Notes: generated by a model from the sequence alone, not told the origin. 10,788 nt of DNA from Paraclostridium ghonii (GCF_023653455.1 NZ_JAKEDR010000115.1:1-10788); one strand, 5' to 3'. Counted from the stretch's first letter, positions 1-7,210 are shown. Translations and numbers: made by a program.

Positions 1-512
1 CTTTCTCCTGCTTCAACTGCCGGTCTAGTTAATATAATTCTGCTTATTTCATCTTTTTTAAATGCCCTAACAGCCATAGCAACTGCAAGATACGTTTTAC
101 CTGTACCTGCTGGACCAACCCCAAGAGTTATGTCATTATTTCTAATAAGATTTATATAATGTTTTTGCCCCAATGTTTTAGGTTTAACTTCTTTTCCTTT
201 TTTTGTTACCGCTATAGTATCTTCTAATTCTTCTATTTGTTCCTTATTTCCTTCATTTAATAAATCTATAGCATACTTAATGCTTTGTTTATCTAAAGTT
301 TTGCCTATTTTAAAATTTTTATATAACTCATTTATGAATTCTATAGTTTTTTCCACATTTTTAGTCTGTCCTATTAAAACTATATTCCCTTCTCTTAATA
401 GTACATCTACATTTAAATTCTTTTCTATTATTTTTATATTTTCATCAAAGTTGCCAAATAGTTCTCTCTCAAATCTATCATCTGTTATTTCAAAACTCTT
501 TTGTACTATCAA
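1..512 (-). CDS. phoH: PhoH family ATPase, N-terminal 170 residues (runs off the left edge)
   Basis: This is a PhoH-type P-loop ATPase, a cytoplasmic family linked to RNA metabolism. Only the first 170 or so codons are in the window. The start is a TTG at 510-512 with a strong GGAGG (519-524) six bases upstream; no ATG gives as good a fit. Residues 1-110 form the small N-terminal region ahead of the ATPase domain. Residues 131-140 read GVGPAGTGKT, a clear Walker A motif, followed by YLAVAMAVRAF and the conserved ILTRPAVEAGE stretch. The ribosome binding site starts right after the yqfD stop, so the two genes are probably co-transcribed and coupled. The order yqfC-yqfD-phoH is conserved in Bacillus and clostridia, which supports the call. 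The exact cellular role of PhoH in these bacteria is not settled. Confidence 0.93.
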   Translation of the reverse strand, partial: MIVQKSFEITDDRFERELFGNFDENIKIIEKNLNVDVLLREGNIVLIGQTKNVEKTIEFINELYKNFKIGKTLDKQSIKYAIDLLNEGNKEQIEELEDTIAVTKKGKEVKPKTLGQKHYINLIRNNDITLGVGPAGTGKTYLAVAMAVRAFKKDEISRIILTRPAVEAGE

Positions 513-524
513 TGCTTATCCTCC

Positions 525-1829
525 TTAGTTATCCCTTGTTTGAACTTCATCCTTATCTTTTGCATTTTTATCTTTATTTATATCCTTAAATTCATTTCTT
601 ATATCATTAATAGGTCTTTTCTCTGGATTTGAAGGTACTTCTTCTTCGCCTTCTTTTGGTTTACTTTCTTGTCTAATCAACTCTTCAGCCTCTGATTTAC
701 TTAAGGAATTTACCTTAGCTATATTTTCTAAAGTTGTGACAGTTATTATGTACTCTAATTTATCTTTTTTAACTTTATATTTATGTTTAACATCCTTGTA
801 TCTAGAATCAACAGGAATAGTATATTCAAGTTCTTTAAGAGATTTTTGTTTTAACTCTTCTTTTACTTCGTCTTTATTCTTTTCAATTTCTTTAACATTA
901 ACTTCATGAAAAATACTAGACTTTATTTTTAATGGGAATGTGTAATTTCCAATAGCTAACTCATGTTCTTTATTTTCTATTTCATAATTTTTAAAATCTA
1001 TATTTCTTCTTAATGTATACTTATTATCATAAAAGTTAAAGGTATAAACTGTTTTTTTGTTTCCTGTTCTTGTTTTAACTTTTTCTATGTAATTTGTGCT
1101 CTGTTTGGACTCATAAAAAGTAGTCGCCCACACTTCAGGTAAAGATTTAGTATTAGATCCCGATACTAAAACATCTCCTTTTCTTACTATATCGCCTACA
1201 TTAGTTACTTGCTTACCACTTCTTGGTATCACCTTTTCTATTATACCATTTTTTTTAGCAATTATATTACAATAATTAGTTTCTTTTTTCTCTTCTAATG
1301 ACTCATCTTTTTTTGTTACTGTAACAAATATATTAGTTCCTTTTACATTTATTGATACATACGCTATATCATTAAATCCTCCCATTATTTGGTCTCTTAC
1401 TTCTTTTCTATCTATATTTTTTTTATAAACTCCAGGCTTTACTCCTGCTTTTTCAAGTTCTTTTCTTACAAGTACTTTGTTGATTCCTTCCGGAGCCTGT
1501 ATATACACATCCGTTACAAATAAGGATGTGCTCATTAACAAAATTAACGAAAATAAAGCGCTTATCCACATTCCTTTATATCTATATACACGCCTAGCAA
1601 AAAAAGGCAATCCCGTTTTTTGCTTTATCTTGACTTCAAACTTACTTCCTCTATAAATATTTTTAAATGCTCTCATACTTTTCCTATCTACTTTAAGCTC
1701 AATCTTAGTGTTTGAAACCCGTTTTACATCGTAAATATTCACTTTGTTTCTTATAACCGTATTTAAAAATTTTTCTGTATTTATTCCCTCTATAGTTACT
1801 ACATAGTAACCTTTAATATAACTTATCAA
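525..1829 (-). CDS. yqfD: Sporulation protein YqfD
   Basis: This 434-residue protein belongs to the YqfD sporulation family, whose Bacillus member is in the mother-cell sigma-E regulon. Residues 1-85 are a basic cytoplasmic region. One membrane helix lies at about 87-107 (ISALFSLILLMSTSLFV). Residues 108-174 resemble a POTRA/FtsQ-like fold (VTDVYIQAPEGINKVLVRKE onward). Residues 190-224 (NGIIEKVIPRSGKQV then GDIVRKGDVLVSG) look like a lipoyl/barrel-sandwich hinge. The tail from about 378 is highly charged and low in complexity, making the protein longer than the roughly 400 residues usual for the family. The start is TTG at 1827-1829, preceded by a G-rich Shine-Dalgarno (1838-1843) that overlaps the yqfC stop codon, so translation is probably coupled to yqfC. 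The molecular function is unknown; family assignment is firm, domain comments are inference. Confidence 0.9.
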   Translation of the reverse strand: MISYIKGYYVVTIEGINTEKFLNTVIRNKVNIYDVKRVSNTKIELKVDRKSMRAFKNIYRGSKFEVKIKQKTGLPFFARRVYRYKGMWISALFSLILLMSTSLFVTDVYIQAPEGINKVLVRKELEKAGVKPGVYKKNIDRKEVRDQIMGGFNDIAYVSINVKGTNIFVTVTKKDESLEEKKETNYCNIIAKKNGIIEKVIPRSGKQVTNVGDIVRKGDVLVSGSNTKSLPEVWATTFYESKQSTNYIEKVKTRTGNKKTVYTFNFYDNKYTLRRNIDFKNYEIENKEHELAIGNYTFPLKIKSSIFHEVNVKEIEKNKDEVKEELKQKSLKELEYTIPVDSRYKDVKHKYKVKKDKLEYIITVTTLENIAKVNSLSKSEAEELIRQESKPKEGEEEVPSNPEKRPINDIRNEFKDINKDKNAKDKDEVQTRDN

Positions 1830-1842
1830 GTGTAATTCCCCC

Positions 1843-2079
1843 CTATGTAGTGTATTCTACACTATATATAATTCCTTTTATTCCTATCTCCATATCAGTA
1901 ATGTGCTTTAAATATAAATTTTCTCCACATATTTTTATAGTATTTAACTTTGTTTTTATTTTAATTAAATTCACATCGTATTCTAGTATAGATTTGTAGT
2001 TTTCTATGCTTATAAATGTATTGCCCAAAATAGTAACTGTAGGTTGATTTACCTGCAAATCAGTAGGAACTTCTATCAT
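1843..2079 (-). CDS. yqfC: Sporulation protein YqfC (YabP/YqfC family)
   Basis: This small protein of the YabP/YqfC family is encoded directly upstream of yqfD, as in other spore formers. It has the family pattern of an N-terminal VTILGNTFISIENYKSI segment, then a repeat of short beta strands with ICGENLYLKHI and an acidic end. There is no signal peptide or membrane helix. Two ATGs are possible, at 2085 and 2079. The Shine-Dalgarno AAGGGGG (2088-2094) lies only 2 bases from the first but 8 from the second, so I place the start at 2079 (MIEVPTDL, 78 residues). Expression in the mother cell during sporulation is expected from the family; a weak sigma-E-like -10 element lies just upstream. The biochemical role is unknown. 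Confidence 0.88.
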   Translation of the reverse strand: MIEVPTDLQVNQPTVTILGNTFISIENYKSILEYDVNLIKIKTKLNTIKICGENLYLKHITDMEIGIKGIIYSVEYTT

Positions 2080-2099
2080 ACACATAACCCCCTTAATAT

Positions 2100-2107
2100 A
2101 TTCTATG
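2100..2107 (-). promoter_or_regulatory. Possible sigma-E -10 element ahead of yqfC
   Basis: The minus strand reads CATAGAAT, close to the sigma-E -10 consensus CATACAHT. The matching -35 region is unconvincing (only A/T-rich sequence about 14 bases upstream), and the leader would be very short. It is listed because yqfC-yqfD are sigma-E genes in Bacillus and because the tspO terminator upstream implies that this pair needs its own promoter. Confidence 0.3.
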
Positions 2108-2196
2108 TCCTTTTTATATTTTAATTACTTGTATTAGTTTTAAAGTCTTAATATAACAGTATGTTCCTACAATAAATTTTGAGACTTTTATTTAGT

Positions 2197-2221
2197 AAAA
2201 AAATAAAGCCAAGCCGGCTTT
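2197..2221 (-). terminator. Rho-independent terminator of tspO
   Basis: On the minus strand, six bases downstream of the tspO stop codon, AAAGCC (2216-2221) and GGCTTT (2205-2210) form a 6-bp stem with a five-base loop. It is followed by ATT and then a run of seven T residues (2197-2203). This separates tspO from yqfC. Confidence 0.7.
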
Positions 2222-2227
2222 TATTTT

Positions 2228-2734
2228 TTATCTATTTATTGACCATATAACATAATTTAAAAAGAATGCATAAAATAACCAAGCTAAATATGGTAAATTT
2301 ATATAAGCTGCTCTTTTGTCAATTTTAAAAAATTTAATTATCATAATTAATACAACTAATATCATAATCCCTAGAACTATTAATGCAGTAAATCTAAGTC
2401 CTAATCCAAAGAATAAAATAGACCATATAAAATTCAATCCTAATTGTAAATAATAATAAAACATAGCGTCTCTGACTTTAAGGGTATTCAATCCTTTTTT
2501 AGAAATTAAATAAGCTGATATTCCCATAAGTACATATAAAATAGTCCACACTATAGGGAATATGTATGACGGAGGGAAAAATCCTGGTTTTATTAAATTT
2601 GAATAATATGTACTTGTACTTGTTTGACTTAAAAATTCAGCTATAAAACTACTAGAAAATCCAACCATAATAGGTATTAAAACACTTATTATAAACTTTT
2701 TTATTTCTTTTGTAGATATAATCAATGAATTCAC
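2228..2734 (-). CDS. tspO: TspO/MBR family tryptophan-rich sensory membrane protein
   Basis: This is a member of the TspO/MBR family (bacterial relatives of the mitochondrial translocator protein), five-helix membrane proteins that bind porphyrins and related ligands. The predicted helices lie at about 13-33, 57-77, 91-110, 114-136 and 146-165. Family motifs are KPGFFPPSYIFPIVWTILY (49-67), LNFIWSILFF (100-109) and YLAWLFYAFFLNYVIWSIN near the C-terminus. At 168 residues it is of normal length. The GTG at 2732-2734 has GAGGA about ten bases upstream; a TTG at 2723-2725 with AAAGGG eight bases upstream is an equally good start, giving 165 residues. It is flanked by a terminator on each side, so it appears to be its own transcription unit. 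It is not part of the usual yqeY-yqfC neighbourhood. No ligand or partner can be read from the context. Confidence 0.88.
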   Translation of the reverse strand: MNSLIISTKEIKKFIISVLIPIMVGFSSSFIAEFLSQTSTSTYYSNLIKPGFFPPSYIFPIVWTILYVLMGISAYLISKKGLNTLKVRDAMFYYYLQLGLNFIWSILFFGLGLRFTALIVLGIMILVVLIMIIKFFKIDKRAAYINLPYLAWLFYAFFLNYVIWSINR

Positions 2735-2823
2735 CCTTTCTTTATCCTCTATTTAATTTATAAATATGTACGCAATAATAAGATTATTACAATTTTTTGG
2801 ACAAATAATTTAAAACAACAAGC

Positions 2824-2856
2824 AAAAAACCTAGAGTAAATACTCTAGGTTTTTTT
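2824..2856 (-). terminator. Strong terminator after yqeY
   Basis: The arms CCTAGAGT and ACTCTAGG (2830-2837 and 2842-2849) form a perfect 8-bp stem with a four-base loop. Six A residues lie on one side and seven T on the other, so the structure could work in both directions. It begins two bases past the yqeY stop codon and closes the rpsU-yqeY transcript. No plus-strand gene faces it. Confidence 0.92.
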
Positions 2857-2858
2857 AT

Positions 2859-3302
2859 CTATTGTAAGTTAGATTTAACTAACTCATTTATCATTTTTCC
2901 GTCAGCTCTACCTTTTGTTTTAGGTTTTATAGCTGCCATGATTTTGCCCATATCCTTCATAGAATTAGCTCCTACTTCAGATATAGTTTCTTTGACTATC
3001 TCATTTAATTCTTCTTTGCTCAGCTGTCGAGGTAGGTATTCCATTAATACTTCAATCTCAGCTTCGGCTTCTTGAACTAAATCGTCTCTTGATGCTTTTG
3101 CAAATTCAGTCATAGCATCTCTACGTTGCTTTAACTGTTTTGTTATTACGTCTATAATTTCGTCATCACCAAGTTCTGTTCTAGTGTCAACTTCACGCTG
3201 CTTGATCTCAGCTCTTATTAATGTAACAACAGATTTTTTTACTTTATCTTTGTTTTTCATAGCAAGTTTTAAGTCTTCTTGCAACTTTGCTTTAAGGGAC
3301 AT
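2859..3302 (-). CDS. yqeY: GatB/YqeY domain-containing protein
   Basis: This 147-residue cytoplasmic protein is a stand-alone YqeY, related to the C-terminal tRNA-binding part of the GatB subunit of the Glu-tRNA(Gln)/Asp-tRNA(Asn) amidotransferase. The N-terminal half is helical and highly charged (LQEDLKLAMKNKDKVKKSVV, then LIRAEIKQREVD at 28-39). The C-terminal half has the family landmarks EYLPRQLS (88-95), MGKIMAAIKP (118-127) and KGRADGK (130-136). The length is typical. ATG at 3300-3302 is preceded by AGAGGTG (3310-3316) at a seven-base spacing. It follows rpsU by 26 bases and shares its transcript, a very common pairing in Firmicutes. A role in translation is suggested by homology and context, but no enzymatic activity is established for free-standing YqeY. 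Confidence 0.93.
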   Translation of the reverse strand: MSLKAKLQEDLKLAMKNKDKVKKSVVTLIRAEIKQREVDTRTELGDDEIIDVITKQLKQRRDAMTEFAKASRDDLVQEAEAEIEVLMEYLPRQLSKEELNEIVKETISEVGANSMKDMGKIMAAIKPKTKGRADGKMINELVKSNLQ

Positions 3303-3328
3303 ATCCCTTCACCTCTTATCTACAAAAA

Positions 3329-3508
3329 TTATTTCTTAGCGTTTTTTCTTCTTGCAGCTTCAGCTTTTTTCTTACGTCTTACGCTTGGCTTATCATAGTG
3401 TTCTCTTTTTCTTACTTCAGACATTATGCCAGACATAGCACATGAACGCTTAAATCTTCTTAAAGCGCTGTCTAATGTTTCGTTTTCTCTTACTCTTACT
3501 TCTGACAT
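3329..3508 (-). CDS. rpsU: 30S ribosomal protein S21
   Basis: This encodes S21, a small basic protein of the 30S subunit platform. The 59 residues run [20 protein letters not shown], then a [20 protein letters not shown] block, and end in a lysine/arginine-rich tail ([16 protein letters not shown]). The frame stays open upstream for nine more codons, but these overlap the Shine-Dalgarno GGAGGGAGGG (3516-3525). The ATG at 3506-3508 lies seven bases from it and gives the normal family length and N-terminus, so I chose it. A near-consensus promoter and an 85-base leader precede it, and yqeY follows 26 bases later. Confidence 0.97.
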   Translation of the reverse strand: MSEVRVRENETLDSALRRFKRSCAMSGIMSEVRKREHYDKPSVRRKKKAEAARRKNAKK

Positions 3509-3593
3509 TCTTTTTCCCTCCCTCCGATAGCGCAAATTATGCTGGGACTGTAACTCGATTATATCTGCATAATATGCATTACAACCTCACACT
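3509..3593 (-). promoter_or_regulatory. Long 5' leader of rpsU with a palindrome
   Basis: If transcription starts about seven bases past the -10 box, the rpsU message has a leader of about 85 bases. It contains a perfect inverted repeat TGCATA-A-TATGCA (3566-3578) and ends in a doubled Shine-Dalgarno. The repeat could be a protein operator rather than an RNA hairpin, because the spacer is only one base. A ribosomal protein gene with such a leader is a candidate for autogenous control, but I recognise no known leader motif here. Confidence 0.35.
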
Positions 3594-3599
3594 TTGTTT

Positions 3600-3628
3600 A
3601 TTATAAACTAATTTTTTTATTTTTTCAA
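3600..3628 (-). promoter_or_regulatory. Sigma-A promoter of rpsU-yqeY
   Basis: The minus strand has TTGAAA (3623-3628), a 17-base A/T-rich spacer and a perfect TATAAT (3600-3605). This is the best promoter in the window. It lies in the 162-base gap after the HIT gene and lets rpsU-yqeY be transcribed strongly regardless of the prmA operon. No terminator is visible between the HIT stop codon and this promoter, so read-through from upstream is also possible. Confidence 0.88.
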
Positions 3629-3670
3629 GTATTTTTATGAATAATACGCCCAAAAATTTAATTTATATAA

Positions 3671-4018
3671 TTACTTCTCAGCATCATACCAGTCTAGTTT
3701 CTTTCCGGCTAAAATGTGGTAGTGAATGTGCTTAACTTCTTGACACCCATCACTTCCACAGTTATTTATTATTCTAAATCCAGTTTTGTCATATCCTTTT
3801 TCTTTAACTATTTTATTAATAATCTTATGAATATGTGCAACTATATCCATATTTTCTTCCCCTATATCTATTATAGATTCATAATGTTCTTTAGGTATAA
3901 CTAAAACATGTAATGGCGCAACAGGATTTATATCATTAAAAGCTAAGACTTTATCATCTTCATAAACTTTACTTGATGGTATCTCTCCGTTTATAATTTT
4001 ACAGAATATACAACTCAT
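3671..4018 (-). CDS. HIT family (HinT-like) nucleotide hydrolase
   Basis: This 115-residue protein is a histidine-triad hydrolase of the HinT branch, which removes leaving groups from the phosphate of AMP or GMP conjugates such as phosphoramidates. The defining triad is H97-I-H99-Y-H101 within VKHIHYHILAG. The N-terminal half carries the nucleotide-binding DDKVLAFNDINPVAPLHVLV segment and IPKEHYESI. C3 and C6 (SCIFCKI) probably join a structural zinc site, as in some family members. ATG at 4016-4018 has an excellent AGGAGGTG (4024-4031). It follows mtaB by 42 bases and is probably the last gene of the prmA-rsmE-mtaB transcript. The physiological substrate is not evident; HinT acting on aminoacyl-adenylates would fit its translation-related neighbours, but that is inference. 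Confidence 0.94.
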   Translation of the reverse strand: MSCIFCKIINGEIPSSKVYEDDKVLAFNDINPVAPLHVLVIPKEHYESIIDIGEENMDIVAHIHKIINKIVKEKGYDKTGFRIINNCGSDGCQEVKHIHYHILAGKKLDWYDAEK

Positions 4019-4060
4019 ACTTACACCTCCTATCTTTTTAAGACTTATTATTTCTACATG

Positions 4061-5362
4061 TTATACTAAAATTCCTTCTACATATTCATCTTTCACATGT
4101 AATATTTTAGTATTTAATATCTTTCCATGTATATCTTCTTTACTTTCTACTACTACTCTTATATAGTTAGGTGTTAATCCTTCATATTTGTTTCCTTCTA
4201 TGTTTTGTTCAAATAATACTTCAATTTCTTCACCTATAAAATTTGTTGCAAATTCACTAAAGTTCTTTTTATTTAACGATATTAACTTATCGCTTCTAAG
4301 TTGTTTCATTTGAGGATCTATTTGATTTTCCATAGTAGCTGCTGGTGTTCCTTTTCTAGGAGAATACTTAAACACGTGCATTTGTGAAAGCTTTATATCA
4401 CTTAAGAATTTATAAGTTTGATTAAACTCATCATTAGTTTCTCCTGGGAATCCAACTATTACATCTGTAGTTATTGCCACATTAGGCATTTTTTCTCTTA
4501 ATTTATCAACTATTTCCTTATATCCACTTGTAGTGTATCTTCTATTCATTCTTTTTAATGTATCATCACATCCGCTTTGTAATGATAAATGAAAATGAGG
4601 ACATACCTTTTGCATTTTTGAAACTGTATCTATAAATTCATCTGTCATTAATATAGGTTCCACTGAACTTAACCTTATTCTCTTAACACCTTTAATTTCG
4701 TTTATAGCCTTTATAACACTTAATAAATTAATTTTCGCATCTTTAACATCTTTTCCATAAGATGCAACATGTATTCCAGTTAAAACTATTTCTGTATATC
4801 CGTTATGCGCTAACTTTTTAGCTTCATTTACTACACTGTCTAAATCCCTACTTCTTACTTTTCCACCTCTTGCATAAGGTATTATACAGTAAGAACAAAA
4901 TCTATCACATCCATCTTGAATTTTCATGAATGCTCTAGTTCTTCCATTTGCTTGATTTATCTCTACTTCCTCAAATGCTCTTACTTTCATTATATCATCA
5001 ACTGTGCTAGCTTTTTTAGATGAATCTAATTTTCTGATTTCATCAACTATTTGTCTTCTTTCATTAGTTCCCATAACTAAGTTTACTTCTTCTATCTCTA
5101 AAATTTCTTCTGGAGAAACTTGAGAATAACAACCAACAACAGCTATTATTGCATCTGGATTTTTCTTTTTCATTCTTCTTATATACTGACGTGATTTTCT
5201 ATCACTCATATGCGTTACTGTACATGTATTTATAACATAAACATCCGCAAACTCTTCACTATCAACTTGAGTGTATCCATCTTTTTTAAACATCTCAAGC
5301 ATAGCTTCTGTTTCATATTGATTTACTTTACATCCTAAAGTATAAAAAGCTACCTTTTTCAC
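4061..5362 (-). CDS. mtaB: tRNA t6A37 methylthiotransferase MtaB
   Basis: MtaB is a radical-SAM enzyme that adds a methylthio group to C2 of N6-threonylcarbamoyladenosine at position 37 of ANN-decoding tRNAs, giving ms2t6A. The N-terminal UPF0004 domain supplies the auxiliary cluster cysteines C11 (TLGCKVNQYE), C47 (INTCTVT) and C78 (VVGCYSQ). The radical-SAM motif is C152-x3-C156-x2-C159 in DGCDRFCSYCIIPYARG. The C-terminal 60 or so residues form a TRAM RNA-binding domain. The 433-residue length and the KVNQYE signature favour MtaB over MiaB. The start is GTG at 5360-5362, one base after the rsmE stop. Its Shine-Dalgarno AGGAGG (5374-5379) sits inside the last codons of rsmE, so translation is probably coupled. 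The operon context with prmA and rsmE is classic for Firmicutes. Confidence 0.95.
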   Translation of the reverse strand: MKKVAFYTLGCKVNQYETEAMLEMFKKDGYTQVDSEEFADVYVINTCTVTHMSDRKSRQYIRRMKKKNPDAIIAVVGCYSQVSPEEILEIEEVNLVMGTNERRQIVDEIRKLDSSKKASTVDDIMKVRAFEEVEINQANGRTRAFMKIQDGCDRFCSYCIIPYARGGKVRSRDLDSVVNEAKKLAHNGYTEIVLTGIHVASYGKDVKDAKINLLSVIKAINEIKGVKRIRLSSVEPILMTDEFIDTVSKMQKVCPHFHLSLQSGCDDTLKRMNRRYTTSGYKEIVDKLREKMPNVAITTDVIVGFPGETNDEFNQTYKFLSDIKLSQMHVFKYSPRKGTPAATMENQIDPQMKQLRSDKLISLNKKNFSEFATNFIGEEIEVLFEQNIEGNKYEGLTPNYIRVVVESKEDIHGKILNTKILHVKDEYVEGILV

Positions 5363-5363
5363 T

Positions 5364-6116
5364 TTAATTATTTCCTCCTAAGTCACTTAATTCATATAGT
5401 ACTATAGATGATGCAACAAGGGATGCTGTTTCAGTTCTTAGAATTCTAGGTCCAAGAGAAACTGATTGTCCGCCTATTTCTTCTATAGATTTAATTTCAA
5501 CATCTTCAAATCCACCTTCTGGACCTACGAAAATACCTATATTTTTTATATCTACACCTTTTATTGATTGTTTAATCGATTTTGTTCTTTCATTTTCATA
5601 TGGGGCTATATTTAAGTTATTTGTCTTCATATCATCTAGAGCTTCTTTAAAGCTTAAAACTCCTCTTAACCTAGGAATTTTGCCACGTTTACTTTGCTTT
5701 GCAGCCTCATAGATTATCCTTTCCCATCTTTCGATTTTCTTATCTTCTTTTTTATCATCAACTTTGACAACAGTTCTTTTTGTCTGAACTAATATTATTT
5801 CATCTACGCCAACTTCTGTTAGTTTTTGAAGTATCATTTCCATCTTAGGACCTTTTGGAAGACCTTGATATACTTTTATTTTTAAATCAGATTCTCTTTT
5901 TACATCAACAATCTCTAGTATGTTAAGTTCAACTTGATACTTATCTATATTAATTATCTCACATATATATTCATTGTTGTCATTATCACATATCTCTAAC
6001 TCTTCTCCAATTCTACATCTTAAAACTTTAGAAATATGTTTTACATCTTCACCCTCTATGATACATTTATTGTTTTCAAGGTTTATGTTTTGCTTTCCTA
6101 CAAAAAATCTATCCAC
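5364..6116 (-). CDS. rsmE: 16S rRNA (uracil1498-N3)-methyltransferase RsmE
   Basis: RsmE is a SPOUT-class methyltransferase that makes m3U1498 in 16S rRNA, using S-adenosylmethionine, on the assembled small subunit. The N-terminal PUA-like domain covers about residues 1-70 (EGEDVKHISKVLRCRIGEEL). The SPOUT domain follows, with KGPKMEMILQKLTEVGVDEI at 88-107, the knot motif GPEGGF at 198-203 and LGPRILRTETA at 221-231. At 250 residues it is of normal length. The start is GTG at 6114-6116, with AGGTG overlapping the prmA stop codon nine bases upstream, so rsmE is probably coupled to prmA translation. The mtaB gene follows after a single base. A plus-strand frame overlapping the 5' end looks like a shadow. 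Confidence 0.95.
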   Translation of the reverse strand: MDRFFVGKQNINLENNKCIIEGEDVKHISKVLRCRIGEELEICDNDNNEYICEIINIDKYQVELNILEIVDVKRESDLKIKVYQGLPKGPKMEMILQKLTEVGVDEIILVQTKRTVVKVDDKKEDKKIERWERIIYEAAKQSKRGKIPRLRGVLSFKEALDDMKTNNLNIAPYENERTKSIKQSIKGVDIKNIGIFVGPEGGFEDVEIKSIEEIGGQSVSLGPRILRTETASLVASSIVLYELSDLGGNN

Positions 6117-6125
6117 TTATTTCAC

Positions 6126-7067
6126 CTACTTTGCTATTTTAGATACTATAGCGTTCCATTCACCTAAAGACTCTACATGTACTATTTCAAGTCCATTTTG
6201 AGTTAAAGATTCTTTAACTTCATCTACTTTAGCATGTATTATTCCTGAAGATATAAATACAGCGTCATCTTTCATAAATTGTTTTATATCCTTTGCTAGT
6301 ATCTTTATTATGTCTGCTATTATATTTGCTACAACTATATCAGCTTTGTCAGTTACAACTTCCATTAAGTTTCCATGAAGTGCATTAACACTGCCTTCTA
6401 CTTTATTTAATTCTATATTTTCTTTAGAAACTTTTACAGCAACTTCATCTAAGTCAATAGCTAATACATTTTTAGCCCCTAATTTTGCTGCTGCTATTGC
6501 AAGTATTCCGCTTCCACAACCTATATCAAAAACCTTAGAATCTTCTCTTGCATATTTTTCTAATTCTCTTATACACATACTTGTAGTTTCATGTGTACCC
6601 GTTCCAAATGCCATACCTGGATCCAATTCTATTATTAAGTCTGTATCTGTAGCTTCATATTCTTCCCAAGTTGGCTTTACTACTATTTTTTCACCTATTT
6701 TTGTTGGCTTATAGTAATTTTTCCACTCATTTGCCCAATCTTCTTCATCTACTTGTGAAAGTTCAACTACGGCTTCTCCTACATCTATTCCAAATTCTTT
6801 AAGTCCTTCTATTTTTTCTTTTATTATTTTTATATCATCAGATACATCTCTTTCTTCTGTTATATAAGTCTTTATTATAACACCTTCATATCCGCTGTTA
6901 AATATCTCTTCCTCAACAAAATCCCAATCATATTCATGTTTCTTTTGAAATTTAAAATCTTTAGGATCTTCTATAGACACTCCACCTACATTTTGTTCAT
7001 ATAATATATTAGTTATAGCTTCAACTGCTTCAGTTGTTGTCTTAATAGTTATTTCTGCCCATTTCAT
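6126..7067 (-). CDS. prmA: Ribosomal protein L11 methyltransferase
   Basis: PrmA uses S-adenosylmethionine to methylate amino groups of ribosomal protein L11. The N-terminal substrate-binding domain (residues 1-120) begins MKWAEITIKT and includes the DEEDWANEWKNYYKP segment (108-121). The methyltransferase domain has the PrmA-specific DPGMAFGTGTHETT (149-162), the SAM-binding VFDIGCGSGILAIAA (179-193), an acidic loop end at AIDLDEVAV (203-211) and VVANIIADI (245-253). At 313 residues it is a normal full-length protein. ATG at 7065-7067 has AAGGAG about eleven bases upstream. It is the first gene of the prmA-rsmE-mtaB-HIT group, behind an extended -10 promoter. In many Firmicutes dnaJ lies directly upstream; here the upstream neighbour is an AbgT transporter. 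Confidence 0.95.
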   Translation of the reverse strand: MKWAEITIKTTTEAVEAITNILYEQNVGGVSIEDPKDFKFQKKHEYDWDFVEEEIFNSGYEGVIIKTYITEERDVSDDIKIIKEKIEGLKEFGIDVGEAVVELSQVDEEDWANEWKNYYKPTKIGEKIVVKPTWEEYEATDTDLIIELDPGMAFGTGTHETTSMCIRELEKYAREDSKVFDIGCGSGILAIAAAKLGAKNVLAIDLDEVAVKVSKENIELNKVEGSVNALHGNLMEVVTDKADIVVANIIADIIKILAKDIKQFMKDDAVFISSGIIHAKVDEVKESLTQNGLEIVHVESLGEWNAIVSKIAK

Positions 7068-7111
7068 TTATGTACACGCTCCTTTTAAACTTCCTATTTT
7101 CCGTAAACTTT

Positions 7112-7120
7112 ATTATATCA
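7112..7120 (-). promoter_or_regulatory. Extended -10 promoter of the prmA operon
   Basis: The minus strand reads TGATATAAT, a perfect TATAAT with the TGN extension. The -35 position at 17-base spacing (7135-7140) is only TTAAAA, but an extended -10 needs little from it. It lies about 45 bases ahead of the prmA start and downstream of the abgT terminator, in a suitable place to start the prmA-rsmE-mtaB-HIT transcript. Confidence 0.7.
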
Positions 7121-7210
7121 TATTTATTATTGTCTTTTAAAATAATCTTTTATACTTTTGAAATGCTTTTATAATTTATAATCGTAATTTAAAAATACAT
7201 ATTTATCTAT

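Noticed and set aside
280..528. Open plus-strand frame of 82 codons opposite phoH
   Set aside because: It is antisense to a clear PhoH coding frame, has a composition typical of reverse-strand shadow frames (Phe, Ser, Ile, Asn rich) and matches no family.
2735..2823. Promoter for tspO
   Set aside because: Several weak -35-like TTGTCC/TTGTAA hexamers exist, but none has a convincing -10 at 16-18 bases.
3509..3535. Nine-codon upstream extension of rpsU
   Set aside because: These codons are encoded by the Shine-Dalgarno itself, and S21 proteins begin at the [12 protein letters not shown] start.
3623..3670. Possible terminator after the HIT gene
   Set aside because: Only a 5-bp GTATT/AATAC pairing is present and it runs into the rpsU -35 box rather than a T tract.
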